33,088 nucleotides of DNA from JAFAGX01 sp035623255 (GCA_035623255.1 DASPTU010000008.1:1-33088); one strand, 5' to 3'. Counted from the first letter of the stretch, positions 8,963-17,384 are shown. The notes: generated by a model not told the origin, from the sequence alone. Numbers and translations are program-made.

Positions 8963-9202
8963 ATGGAGCCCGATTCTCCACCAGTTCGCTCCGGCATTTC
9001 TCTGAAGGGGACTGCTGGACTCATCGTAGCGGTTAGCGTAGTCGCGGTCCTGCTGTTTACCTTCCCTGCATATCGATGGTTCTTTGCCATCAGCGTGGGG
9101 ATTGGGGTGGCAGTAGCATTTGTCCTTTTCGTCTGGCACAAGCTCCGGCCGATTCGAGAAGAGGACGTGGAGAACAAGCGGCCGCTGGGGTTGAGCAAAT
9201 AG
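8963..9202 (+). CDS. Small two-helix membrane protein
   Basis: A 79-residue protein of unknown function. Two hydrophobic helices (about 17-34 and 38-58) form a tight hairpin, with a short polar N-terminus and a charged C-terminal tail (RPIREEDVENKR), which suggests both ends are on the cytoplasmic side. The start is the only ATG; no clear Shine-Dalgarno is present. A TAGAAT (8949-8954) lies only 8 bases upstream of the ATG, so a leaderless transcript is possible. It sits between lon and engB on the same strand with gaps of 55 and 80 nt, so it is probably cotranscribed. I do not recognise a named family. Confidence 0.75.
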   Translation: MEPDSPPVRSGISLKGTAGLIVAVSVVAVLLFTFPAYRWFFAISVGIGVAVAFVLFVWHKLRPIREEDVENKRPLGLSK

Positions 9203-9282
9203 CTCTTGGCAGCTGGCAGCCCGTAGCCAGTATCCCGCGAAGCCCCGTTGAGCGCTTCCTGTATCTCAGTGTGAACTGATTT
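9203..9282 (+). repeat. Intergenic spacer with tandem TGGCAGC units
   Basis: Two head-to-tail copies of TGGCAGC lie at 9207-9213 and 9214-9220, followed by GTAGCCA (9223-9229), which can fold back on them. The preceding TAGCTCTTGGC (9200-9210) resembles TAGCTCTTAGC in the clpX-lon spacer. This is possibly a dispersed intergenic repeat. Confidence 0.4.
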
Positions 9283-9918
9283 ATGCGCGTCTTATCGAGA
9301 TTTCTGATGGCAGCAACTGACCCGCGGCAGTTTCCTGCTCCGCTGCTACCCGAAGTCGCGTTTCTTGGGCGCTCAAACGTGGGAAAGTCCAGCGTGATAA
9401 ACGCACTGGTGGGCAAGAAGCTGGCTAAGACGAGCTCACTCCCGGGACGAACTCGCAGCATTAATTTTTACGAGTTGCGCTGGGCTGGCAAGCCGCAGCC
9501 GGAGCTTATCTTTACGGACCTCCCGGGCTACGGCTATGCGCAGCTTTCGCGCGAAATTTCCAGCCGCTGGCCGGACTTCATTGAGCCCTACTTGAAGTAT
9601 CGGCCCTCGCTGGCGCTTTGCCTGGTCCTCGTGGACCCGAACGTGCCGCCTCAAGAGAGCGATGATCAGCTGCTAAGATTCCTTTCCAGTATTGGGCGGC
9701 CGTTCGTGATCCTGGGCACCAAGAGTGATCGGCTATCCGGGAACCAGCTCAGTAAGGCTCTGCAAAGTCTCACGCAAGGGTTCCGACAAGCCAAGTTGCT
9801 TCCGTTTTCTGCCAGAACCGGTGCCGGGCGCGACGAGCTGTGGCGCGAGATTCGGGAAGCCGCGCAAGCTCACCAAAACCAACTGCAAGTAACCCGCCTG
9901 GAAGTATCCGTGAAGTAG
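9283..9918 (+). CDS. engB: Ribosome biogenesis GTP-binding protein EngB/YsxC
   Basis: A 211-aa TrmE-Era-EngA-EngB-Septin-like GTPase needed for large ribosomal subunit assembly. G1 is GRSNVGKS (29-36), G3 is DLPGYGYA (79-86) and G4 is TKSD (146-149). The family's usual DxRxxP motif after the beta-strand reads DPNVPP here, a small deviation. The start used is the ATG at 9283; a second ATG at 9307 is close to the conserved region and could be used. Its place after lon matches the lon-engB neighbourhood found in many bacteria. It is followed by a sugar epimerase 47 nt downstream. Confidence 0.96.
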   Translation: MRVLSRFLMAATDPRQFPAPLLPEVAFLGRSNVGKSSVINALVGKKLAKTSSLPGRTRSINFYELRWAGKPQPELIFTDLPGYGYAQLSREISSRWPDFIEPYLKYRPSLALCLVLVDPNVPPQESDDQLLRFLSSIGRPFVILGTKSDRLSGNQLSKALQSLTQGFRQAKLLPFSARTGAGRDELWREIREAAQAHQNQLQVTRLEVSVK

Positions 9919-9965
9919 CTCCGTCCGAGTCATTCGAAGGCTTATTCCGCTATTATTAGCAGCTG

Positions 9966-10904
9966 ATGTCTATTTACCTCATCACAGGTATCGCCGGGTT
10001 TATTGGGTCCTCTCTAGCGCGGGCCGTTCTGGCAGTCGGCGACGAAGTGCGTGGGATCGACAATCTTTCCACGGGCAATATGGAAAACATCCGCGAAATT
10101 CTGCCCAGAGTAGATTTTCACGAGGCGGATTTGCTTGATGTGAGAGCGGCTCAGGAAGCTTGCCGCGGTGTAGATTTCGTCCTGCATGAAGCTGCTATTC
10201 CTTCGGTACCGCGTTCTATCAAGGACCCGCTGGAAAGCAATCGCGCGAACATCGATGCCACAGTCAATCTGCTGATTGCCGCGCGGGACGCCAAAGTCAA
10301 GCGCATTGTGTATGCAGCCTCGTCATCTGCTTACGGAGATACTCCGACCTTGCCAAAACGCGAAGACATGCTTCCGAACCCGATCTCCCCTTATGCAGTT
10401 GCCAAGCTGGCGGGAGAATATTACATGGCTTCGTTCTGGCGATGTTACGGGCTGGAGACTGTCTCGTTGCGATACTTCAATGTTTTTGGCCCTCGCCAGG
10501 ATCCGACTTCCACATATTCCGGTGTATTGGCCAAGTTCATCACTCAAATGCTGCGCGACGAACGGCCGACGATATTCGGAGATGGACGGCAAAGCCGCGA
10601 TTTCACGTATATAGAGAACGTGGTTAATGCCAATCTGAGCGCTTGCCGTGCACCGGCGCAAGAAGTTGCCGGGCGCGTTCTTAACGTCGCGACAGGGTCG
10701 CGTTTCGACTTGAATGAAACGTCCCGTCTGCTCAAGAGATTGACTGGATACTCGGGCGAGGTGCTCTACGGGCCGGAGCGGGCAGGAGATGTCAAGCACT
10801 CTCTGGCAGATCTCACGCTGGCAAAGAAACACCTCGGGTACCAACCTACAGTAGATTTCGAAGAGGGTCTGCGCCGAACAATCGAGTGGTATCGCCCAAA
10901 ATAA
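9966..10904 (+). CDS. WbpP-like UDP-N-acetylhexosamine 4-epimerase (extended SDR)
   Basis: A 312-aa NAD-dependent epimerase/dehydratase. The Rossmann motif TGIAGFIG (7-14, with Ile where TGGAGFIG is usual), the NAD-selecting D32, the catalytic Ser cluster AASSSAYG and Y143-x3-K147 (YAVAK) are all present. The stretch SVPRSIKDPLxSNxxNID and the RYFNVFGPRQDP segment closely resemble WbpP/TviC-type UDP-GlcNAc/GalNAc C4-epimerases that supply surface polysaccharides; UDP-Glc or UDP-uronate use cannot be excluded. It is probably cytosolic. It follows engB by 47 nt, but there is no neighbouring glycosyltransferase to name a pathway. Confidence 0.9.
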   Translation: MSIYLITGIAGFIGSSLARAVLAVGDEVRGIDNLSTGNMENIREILPRVDFHEADLLDVRAAQEACRGVDFVLHEAAIPSVPRSIKDPLESNRANIDATVNLLIAARDAKVKRIVYAASSSAYGDTPTLPKREDMLPNPISPYAVAKLAGEYYMASFWRCYGLETVSLRYFNVFGPRQDPTSTYSGVLAKFITQMLRDERPTIFGDGRQSRDFTYIENVVNANLSACRAPAQEVAGRVLNVATGSRFDLNETSRLLKRLTGYSGEVLYGPERAGDVKHSLADLTLAKKHLGYQPTVDFEEGLRRTIEWYRPK

Positions 10905-10983
10905 GAGCGCTGTATCGTAGTCGACCGCTCGTCATTACCTTCGTGATCTATAGCCTGCCAGCGCCGGAAACTACAGTGAAGGA

Positions 10984-11646
10984 ATGACGCTCTCATCCAT
11001 GGTGGTTTCACGCGACTGGCCGGAAATCAGCGTGCTCGAATGTATTCTTGGCGGCTTGCACGTACAAGTCGATGTCGAGCCGGAAGTGGAACGCGCTTCA
11101 GCTAAACTCGCTAAGTCGAAGATTGATGCTTTAATTGTCGATTGTGATCTGGATGGATCGGCTAAGTTTCTGGTGGGGATCAGGGAGGAAATGAACACTG
11201 TGCCGCTGCTAATCATCGGCAGCCCGCAACGTCGACAGCTCAGTTCCGCCGATGCCAGTTTCGTTTTTGAGAAGCCGATCTCAGTCGAACAGGCCGTGCG
11301 CAAACTTTCTGCGGCACGCAATCTGATCCTGAATGGAAGACTTCGTTATCACCGGCACCCCCTGGATGTCCCCGTCCATGTGAGCTATGGGCGTGGCAAG
11401 CGCATCGTCGCCGATCTTCTTAACCTTAGCCAAGGTGGAATGGCAATTCAGACGGACAGTGCGGACAGCTTGCCCGGGGCAGTAAGTGTGGCGTTTACAC
11501 TCCCCGGAAGCAAGGTGAATTTAAGAACGCAAGGCGACGTCGTCTGGAACAGGGGCAAGAACGCGGGAATCCGATTCGTTGGCTTACCCCCGCGTAAGAC
11601 GCGTGCCCTTCAGCTGTGGCTTGCGCAGCAGTACTTGACCAACTAG
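10984..11646 (+). CDS. PilZ-domain protein with pseudo-receiver N-terminus
   Basis: A 220-aa probable c-di-GMP effector. Residues 12-112 look like a degenerate response-regulator receiver: a strand ending in IVDCDLDG (51-58), LLIIGSP (75-81) and a KP pair (97-98). The acidic cluster expected at the start of a functional receiver is not evident, so phosphorylation is doubtful. The PilZ domain (about 118-215) has the arginine-rich entry RLRYHRHP (119-126, not exact RxxxR spacing) and NLSQGG (147-152), fitting the [D/N]xSxxG ligand motif. The C-terminus ALQLWLAQQ resembles that of the convergent PilZ gene next to it. The stop is 35 nt from that gene's stop. No membrane segment. Confidence 0.85.
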   Translation: MTLSSMVVSRDWPEISVLECILGGLHVQVDVEPEVERASAKLAKSKIDALIVDCDLDGSAKFLVGIREEMNTVPLLIIGSPQRRQLSSADASFVFEKPISVEQAVRKLSAARNLILNGRLRYHRHPLDVPVHVSYGRGKRIVADLLNLSQGGMAIQTDSADSLPGAVSVAFTLPGSKVNLRTQGDVVWNRGKNAGIRFVGLPPRKTRALQLWLAQQYLTN

Positions 11647-11681
11647 TCGTAGGGATCGCTAGACCGACGTTCCTGCCTGAC

Positions 11682-12458
11682 CTATCGAAAACGAGCTACG
11701 TCGGCGTCGACCAGGCATCGCCCACTTCTCAGTTCCCCGCCAGCCAATTCCGCCAAACGCGTCCCTGGGGTGGAGCCAAACCATATCGCGAAGACGGCCC
11801 AGTAGACGGTCGCAAAGACTACCCCGGCGCCCATAAGGAAAGCCAAGGTAATCGGCCACGATGGGAGCACGTCGGTGAGAAACCAGACCATAAGGCTGAA
11901 TAGCAAAACTGCGCAAAGTAGAGCGGTCCCATCAACAAAGCGGGAAAAGAACAAAGCAGAAACGTCGAACCAAAGGAGACGTATGCTCTCTAACTTCAAA
12001 CTCCTGAATCCAGATGGCACAAGATTCGGATCGAGGCAGATCGCCGGCCGTGAAGTGGAGGAAAAGAGTAACTCGGACGTGTGGTCGCCGGCGATTCGAT
12101 GGGCATCCGCGAGAATCTGGGTGAACAGCCACTCCTTTAGTAACCGATGCGAACGTGAAGCGAGGTTTAGAAACACAATGCCGGCTTGGCCCAGCGAATC
12201 CGACCAAACGACACGGCCGTCGGCCTCGAAGTGTAGGCGTGGACTGGGCAAGTCCAATTGAAGATGAACCGTTTGATTAGGGGGAAGCTGGGATAGTAAC
12301 TGCAGAGCGATGCCGCCGTCGCTGATATCCCGCAAAATGCCACCATTCCCGGGCTCCGATTTGGCGTAGGCCAATGAACGGAGCTTGTGCCGATGGGAAC
12401 GAGGATGTGTCTGTGCAAGCTTGTCCGGGGGTGGCGATGAGGCCGTGAGGACTGACAC
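11682..12458 (-). CDS. PilZ domain fused to an RDD-like membrane domain
   Basis: A 258-aa protein. The PilZ domain (about 21-115) has a basic entry segment RSHRHKLR and DISDGG (44-49), matching [D/N]xSxxG, and ends in LLKEWLFTQ. After a linker, two hydrophobic helices (about 178-195 and 203-226) follow FSRFVDGTALL, and the segment GSTPGTRLAELAG (228-240) matches the RDD hallmark (TPGxRL after the second helix, with an R/D pair in the first). I infer an inner-membrane protein with a cytosolic c-di-GMP-binding module. The start is a GTG preceded by AGGAG only 3 bases upstream, so a slightly later start is possible. It is convergent with the other PilZ gene. Function unknown; a link between c-di-GMP and membrane transport or scaffolding is speculative. 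Confidence 0.82.
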   Translation of the reverse strand: MSVLTASSPPPDKLAQTHPRSHRHKLRSLAYAKSEPGNGGILRDISDGGIALQLLSQLPPNQTVHLQLDLPSPRLHFEADGRVVWSDSLGQAGIVFLNLASRSHRLLKEWLFTQILADAHRIAGDHTSELLFSSTSRPAICLDPNLVPSGFRSLKLESIRLLWFDVSALFFSRFVDGTALLCAVLLFSLMVWFLTDVLPSWPITLAFLMGAGVVFATVYWAVFAIWFGSTPGTRLAELAGGELRSGRCLVDADVARFR

Positions 12459-12517
12459 CGTCTCCTGAATGTAGCTTGGGGAACCCCGGAGGAGAGTAAC
12501 TCCGCTGATTCCTCTTT

Positions 12518-12835
12518 TCAGGATGCCGTACGGCGCTCTCTTGGAGGGTGGACCTTGGCCTGGTCCCAGGCGATCAGCCGATTTAGGTCGTAACTGTAAG
12601 GTCCATATGCGCGAAAATCGCTCTCATCGAAGAGCCGCTTAATGCCACATCCGAGACAAACCTGGTAGGAGTGTCCTTGCGCCCGTACCGGCCAACTCAT
12701 TTTACGGTGCCAGCAACCACGAAGGATTACAACCCCAGCACCCGCCAGCCCTGTCGCTAGCAATCCCCAGGGCCAAAACCAACGACTCTTCTTTTGTTCA
12801 CTCACTTCACAGAAAACCGGGTAAGTTGTTCCCAT
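12518..12835 (-). CDS. Small membrane-anchored Cys-motif protein (hypothetical)
   Basis: A 105-aa product with one N-terminal hydrophobic helix (about 21-40, WPWGLLATGLAGAGVVIL) followed by CWHRK (41-45) and CLGCG (60-64), which suggests a small zinc-ribbon or rubredoxin-like knuckle on the cytosolic or outer face, then an Arg-rich tail. No named family recognised. The start is uncertain: the ATG at 12835 has no clear ribosome site, and a GTG at 12805 (residue 11, VSEQKK) would make a more typical short N-terminus. That GTG lies one base after the stop of the possible upstream ORF 12807-13004. Confidence 0.62.
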   Translation of the reverse strand: MGTTYPVFCEVSEQKKSRWFWPWGLLATGLAGAGVVILRGCWHRKMSWPVRAQGHSYQVCLGCGIKRLFDESDFRAYGPYSYDLNRLIAWDQAKVHPPRERRTAS

Positions 12836-13004
12836 TGCTCAGGATATGACGAATCTCGAGGGCACGCAATGGTTCCGATGTAATGCACTCACAACAAAGG
12901 GCTTGCTTACCAAAGAACAAGGCGGAATCTCCACCTTGGTGCCTCCAGCATCTCTTGTGAAGGCGCTCGAATGACGATAAGTTAGAGGTAGAGATGCGCG
13001 CCAA
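12807..13004 (-). CDS. Possible 65-aa Cys-rich small protein
   Basis: A low-confidence ORF with a TTG start. It contains RCWRH and ALCCECI, giving a C-x2-H ... C-x2-C pattern like a zinc ribbon. Its TGA (12807-12809) is immediately followed by the GTG that may start the next Cys-motif gene, an arrangement typical of coupled genes. Against it: a non-ATG start without a good Shine-Dalgarno, and overlap with the ATG-start version of the downstream gene. Otherwise 12836-13066 shows no feature. Confidence 0.3.
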   Translation of the reverse strand: MARISTSNLSSFERLHKRCWRHQGGDSALFFGKQALCCECITSEPLRALEIRHILSNGNNLPGFL

Positions 13005-13066
13005 CGTATTAAAGGCGAAGCGCTTAGGCAGATTGGTGAATTGACAAATTCCATCACATCTGTAGG

Positions 13067-15241
13067 ATGGTTTCGCCTGAGGAGTTCGCCACTACTCCGA
13101 TGAGCGTGACTCCCACCAATCCGGATTTGGAGTCGATTCCCGTCGCCCACGCTGCCATCCCCAAGTCAGCTTCCACCGGCGAAACGCAGGAGGACCGCGG
13201 GGGGCGCGGCGCGCTGGAAGCTCTGCTCGCTTTTTCCGCCCTGCACCAACAAGTCCAGGAGCGGCAGAGTGACCAGAAGGAATCCTGGCAGCTAGAAGAA
13301 TTCGTCTTCGACGAAGTGCTGCAGCTGGTTGCAGACCGCGCGCTCACCATTACGGGTGCCGACGGTATCGCCATCGCACTTGCCGAAGAGAGTGCCATCG
13401 TGTGTCGAGCTTCTGCCGGAACCGTGGCCCCGGATCATGGCATGAGTGTGGACCTTAATTCGGGCTTTTCCGGCGCATGCCTGGTGTCAGGACAGATCGT
13501 CCGATGCGATGACGCAGAAAATGACGCGCGCGTTGATCCGGACTCCTGCCGACGGCTGGGGGCGCGTTCGATGGTCGCGGTGCCGCTTTCCGCAAAGCGA
13601 ACTGTAGTCGGTTTGATCGAGGCATTCTCCACCGAACCTTATGGCTTCAATGACAGCGACGTTCGAAGCCTCAGCCTGCTGGGAGAACTAATTCTGTCGG
13701 CCATGCGGCCGGAAGAAGAAGAGCGCTTCGCGGAACTTTCAAAGCGAGTTGTAAGCCGGAAGGAGGAAATCCCGGCCGTATCAGAGCCGCTGGTCGCTGC
13801 TGAACCGTTCAGCCGCGAAGTTTCTGATGAAAACTCGATTGAGGCAAATGCCCCACCACCCGTGCTCGTTCAAGACGACGCAGTGCGATCGGCCAGACCT
13901 GGGCTGGGAATTGTGGTTGCTGTAGTTCTAGTTGCACTGACACTTGGAGCCGCACTCTGGTGGAGGATGCGGTCGTCTGACTCCACTGCGGCCCCACGGC
14001 CAACGGCCGCAGTGACTCCGCAACCGTCAGCTCCGGTCACGGTCAAGACTCCAGAATTTAGCCAGGAAATGGCACCCGCGGGCGATGAGGATTTGGGAAA
14101 GCCGGCGACGCCTGCTCAACTGGCTACGTTGCCTGAAGTCACAGGGATTCGGCACTGGTCATCTGCGGACTCGAGTTCAGTAGTGATTGATTTACAAGAT
14201 CAGGTTCAGTATGAAGCTCATCGTTTAGCCAATCCCGAACGCATCTACTTTGATCTTCACGAAACGCGACTGGCTTCGGAGCTGTCTGGAAAAAGTCTTG
14301 ACATCGACGATTCATTGATCCAACGGGTTCGAGTCGCCCAGCCCATACTCGGAATCACGAGGATTGTCATCGAAACGAAGGGCGCCTCGAATTTCTCCGT
14401 AAGTCTCGAGATGAACCCATATCGTCTTGTGGTCGAGCTCACGAAAATTGGCGCTAAACCGGAAGCAAGGACAAGATTCAACCTGTTCACGCCAACTCCG
14501 GAGACCGCGTCCAATGGGACGGCGCAGGCCAGCGGCCTTGTACCCAAGCTCCGCATCGTTCTCGATGCCGGCCACGGAGGATGGGACCTGGGAACCGTGG
14601 GACGGCAAGGTTTAATGGAAAAGGATTTGGCGCTCGATATTGTAAGCCGCCTTGGAAAGCTAGCAGAGCGCCGGCTGGGAGCAGAGGTTATCTACACACG
14701 CAGGGATGATAGCTATGTCGCGCTGGAAAGGCGTACAGAGATCGCGAACCTGTCGCAAGCCGACCTGTTCATCTCAATCCACGCCAATTACAGCGATTTC
14801 CCGTCAGCACGCGGCGTGGAGACGTATTACACAAACACCTATTCATCAGTGAAAGCAAGATTGTCGGATGATGATAAAGCTGAGCTCGACCCGCAAAATG
14901 TCGGTTGGACGAGCGTCGACATTCGAGAAAAAGTGCGGGAGTCGCACCGCTTGGCGGCAAGCGTCCAGCACGCTCTATACAACACACTTGCGCAGAAAAA
15001 CCCTGGACTACCCAACCGTGGCGTGAAAGAGGCGCAATACGTTGTACTGACAGGAACCACTATGCCCGCAATTCTTACGGAGATTTCTTTCGTGAGCAGT
15101 CCTACCGACGAAAACAATCTGCAGAGCTCAAGCTATCGACAACGGGTTGCCGAAGCCCTTTACCAGGGATTAGCACACTATGCGACCCGCTCCGCGGTCA
15201 CCAAGCTCACAAACGCGGGCGGAAAACCGGGCTCACACTAA
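13067..15241 (+). CDS. GAF-TM-AMIN-Amidase_3 N-acetylmuramoyl-L-alanine amidase
   Basis: A 724-aa peptidoglycan amidase that cleaves the bond between MurNAc and L-Ala. Domains in order: a GAF domain (about 77-214, with GFSGACLVSG and SMVAVPL), a linker, one transmembrane helix (about 279-298) followed by basic WWRMR, a Pro/Thr linker, an AMIN domain (about 355-460) and Amidase_3 (about 494-706). Zinc ligands and catalytic residues are present: H503 (DAGHGG), E518, H572 (SIHANYSD) and E672 (TEISF). The topology implied is cytoplasmic GAF and periplasmic enzyme. Ordinary AmiC-type amidases have a signal peptide and AMIN but no GAF. The start is ambiguous: TTGACA (13041-13046) and TAGGAT (13063-13068) would favour the ATG at 13100. 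The stop is 10 nt from the stop of the convergent S9 peptidase. Confidence 0.93.
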   Translation: MVSPEEFATTPMSVTPTNPDLESIPVAHAAIPKSASTGETQEDRGGRGALEALLAFSALHQQVQERQSDQKESWQLEEFVFDEVLQLVADRALTITGADGIAIALAEESAIVCRASAGTVAPDHGMSVDLNSGFSGACLVSGQIVRCDDAENDARVDPDSCRRLGARSMVAVPLSAKRTVVGLIEAFSTEPYGFNDSDVRSLSLLGELILSAMRPEEEERFAELSKRVVSRKEEIPAVSEPLVAAEPFSREVSDENSIEANAPPPVLVQDDAVRSARPGLGIVVAVVLVALTLGAALWWRMRSSDSTAAPRPTAAVTPQPSAPVTVKTPEFSQEMAPAGDEDLGKPATPAQLATLPEVTGIRHWSSADSSSVVIDLQDQVQYEAHRLANPERIYFDLHETRLASELSGKSLDIDDSLIQRVRVAQPILGITRIVIETKGASNFSVSLEMNPYRLVVELTKIGAKPEARTRFNLFTPTPETASNGTAQASGLVPKLRIVLDAGHGGWDLGTVGRQGLMEKDLALDIVSRLGKLAERRLGAEVIYTRRDDSYVALERRTEIANLSQADLFISIHANYSDFPSARGVETYYTNTYSSVKARLSDDDKAELDPQNVGWTSVDIREKVRESHRLAASVQHALYNTLAQKNPGLPNRGVKEAQYVVLTGTTMPAILTEISFVSSPTDENNLQSSSYRQRVAEALYQGLAHYATRSAVTKLTNAGGKPGSH

Positions 15242-15251
15242 GATGCCGAGC

Positions 15252-17384
15252 CTACGGACTGTTGCCAACTCCGCCATACTTCGCGAGCCATTTTAGCTCT
15301 TCTCGCACTTTGATCTTTCCGTGCCATGGATTCCTGTCGAGCGAGTGTCCCTCGCCGGGAAAAATCAACAACGTGCTCGGAATGCCGAGATTGTGCAGAG
15401 CATGATCGAGCAAGTAATCTTCCGCGACGGCAACGCGAATATCGTCTGCGCCGGCGACCATGTGGGTAGGAGTGCGGACTTTCTCCATTTGGAAGATGGC
15501 GGCCTCATCGTGGTAGCGCTGCGCAGCTTCCCACGGCGTTCCCCCCAGGAAATAAGCGTCATCGAGCGTCGTATCGTCATTCCCCCAGTTTGCAACGTGC
15601 TCCACAGCCCCGGCGCCGGTAACTGCAGCCTTGAACCGAGGGGTTTGGGTGATCAGCCAATTAGTCATGTAACCACCGTAGCTATAGCCGCCAATTGCCA
15701 GATGATTGGGGTCGGCGATTCCTTCTTTCACCAGTGCATCGACGCCTTCCAGAATGTCTTTACCCGGGCGAGAAACGATCTCCGGCACAATCTGCTCCAG
15801 GAATCTGTCGCCGTAACCGGTAGACCCACGATAGTTCGGTTCGAAAACCAGCCAGCCCTGAGTCGCAGCCAACCGGTCCCATTGATACCAGTCCGCCTCG
15901 AAATGATTCCCATCGGCATCGGCCGGGCCGCCGTGAATGAACACGAACATGGGGAGGTTCTTAGCTTCGAATTTTCCCGGCGGATACATCAACATTCCCT
16001 CCACGCTGGTGCCGTCATCGGCAGTCCAACGATATGGTTTCCCCTTAGGAAGGTCCCGTTCAGTGAATAGTTGGTTGAACGAGGTAATCGGGCGCGCTTC
16101 TGAGAGGCTATCGACGCTGTCTGCAAGATAAACTTCTACTGGCTTCTCAAGCGTCGAGTACGCGAAAGCAATTCGCGGAGAATGCTCCGCTGATGCGACT
16201 ACATCGTACGTGCCCGACAGACCTGCTTGTTTTGCGAAGCGATCTCCAGGAGTGCCCTGTGAATATACCTGAACTTCAGTGCCGACGCGGCCAGCGGCCA
16301 CAACGCCTGCGCTTGAATCAACGGAGTAATGCTGAATCGAACCGTTAAAGCCGCTGCCCCAGCGCTCAGTTTTACCCGTATCTGCATCGACCCAGTAAAG
16401 ACGGTTTTGAGTATCCAGATACTTGCCTTCCACAGAGCCCAGTTCGACCCCGAAAAAGATGTGTTTGCTGTCTTTCGCCCAATGGATATGGTCTTCCAGC
16501 GCCTCGTTATGAGTAACCTGATGCGGCGGCCCATCCGGGGAGGCATTACCCAAATCCACGGTGTAGATTTCGAATTCCGAAATTCTCTCCTGTCGCTCAG
16601 AAATTGATTCGGTTAGAAAAGCCAACTGGCGGCCATTCGGCGACACCTCCATACCATTCACTCGCCAAGGAGGCTGGGCGACCGCGTGCGAACCGGGCGT
16701 AACATCGGGTGTGTTGTCAGTATCCTCGGAGACTCTGGTCGGCTTCCCGGCGTTGCGGGCGATGGCATCAGCCACATCAAGACTGAAAATTGTGTCCCCT
16801 CGCTCGGCGACCCGGTATTGTTTTACATCCTTCCATTCTTTTCTGTAGGCGTCCTTCTGCTCTTTCGTCCACGGCTGGCGTGTGGCGAAATATAGCGTCT
16901 TTGAATCAGAAGACCAGGCAAACGCGTGAACATCCTCCGTACCGCGAGTCACAGGGAATGCTTCGCCGCCTGTCGGCGAAATCAAGTACAGATGGGCAGT
17001 TTCGTCTTCGTCTTGCGAGTCCTCGTCCCAGTCGGTCTTCCGTGTGCTTGGCGTTTTTCGCTCGGCAATGAAGGCAATCCAACGCCCGTCAGGAGACCAT
17101 TCTGGATGACGCTCGTGGCCGGATTGCGTGAGCTGAATTAACGATCCTTCACCGTGTTCCCCGATGCGATAAAGCCAGAGATCGGTGCGAAAGATTTTCT
17201 GATCCCAATCGGCCCGGTCGGTCACGATCACAACGGCGCGGCCGTCAGGAGATACATTTACAGAGTCGAAACCCACAGAGTTAAAAAATTCATCCAGTGT
17301 CAGCTTTGGTTTGTCAGAAGCGTTGGCAAGATTTAGAGCAAGAACGAAAAGAGAGTAACCCAAGAGCGCTTTTTTCATGGTCAT
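15252..17384 (-). CDS. Exported S9-family prolyl oligopeptidase / acylaminoacyl-peptidase
   Basis: A 710-aa serine peptidase. A signal peptide (KK, then a hydrophobic run to about 20, cleavage near ANA-S at 22-23) suggests a periplasmic location. A beta-propeller with TolB/WD40-like SPDG repeats (about 40-430) gates an alpha/beta hydrolase domain (about 450-705) with nucleophile S568 (GGYSYGG), D648 (GADDIRV) and H680 (GEGHSLD), plus the oxyanion segment HGGPADADG. Such enzymes trim dipeptides or acyl-amino acids from peptides. The start could be Met1 or Met3. It lies 106 nt downstream of purF on the same strand; a functional link with purine synthesis is not evident. Confidence 0.93.
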   Translation of the reverse strand: MTMKKALLGYSLFVLALNLANASDKPKLTLDEFFNSVGFDSVNVSPDGRAVVIVTDRADWDQKIFRTDLWLYRIGEHGEGSLIQLTQSGHERHPEWSPDGRWIAFIAERKTPSTRKTDWDEDSQDEDETAHLYLISPTGGEAFPVTRGTEDVHAFAWSSDSKTLYFATRQPWTKEQKDAYRKEWKDVKQYRVAERGDTIFSLDVADAIARNAGKPTRVSEDTDNTPDVTPGSHAVAQPPWRVNGMEVSPNGRQLAFLTESISERQERISEFEIYTVDLGNASPDGPPHQVTHNEALEDHIHWAKDSKHIFFGVELGSVEGKYLDTQNRLYWVDADTGKTERWGSGFNGSIQHYSVDSSAGVVAAGRVGTEVQVYSQGTPGDRFAKQAGLSGTYDVVASAEHSPRIAFAYSTLEKPVEVYLADSVDSLSEARPITSFNQLFTERDLPKGKPYRWTADDGTSVEGMLMYPPGKFEAKNLPMFVFIHGGPADADGNHFEADWYQWDRLAATQGWLVFEPNYRGSTGYGDRFLEQIVPEIVSRPGKDILEGVDALVKEGIADPNHLAIGGYSYGGYMTNWLITQTPRFKAAVTGAGAVEHVANWGNDDTTLDDAYFLGGTPWEAAQRYHDEAAIFQMEKVRTPTHMVAGADDIRVAVAEDYLLDHALHNLGIPSTLLIFPGEGHSLDRNPWHGKIKVREELKWLAKYGGVGNSP

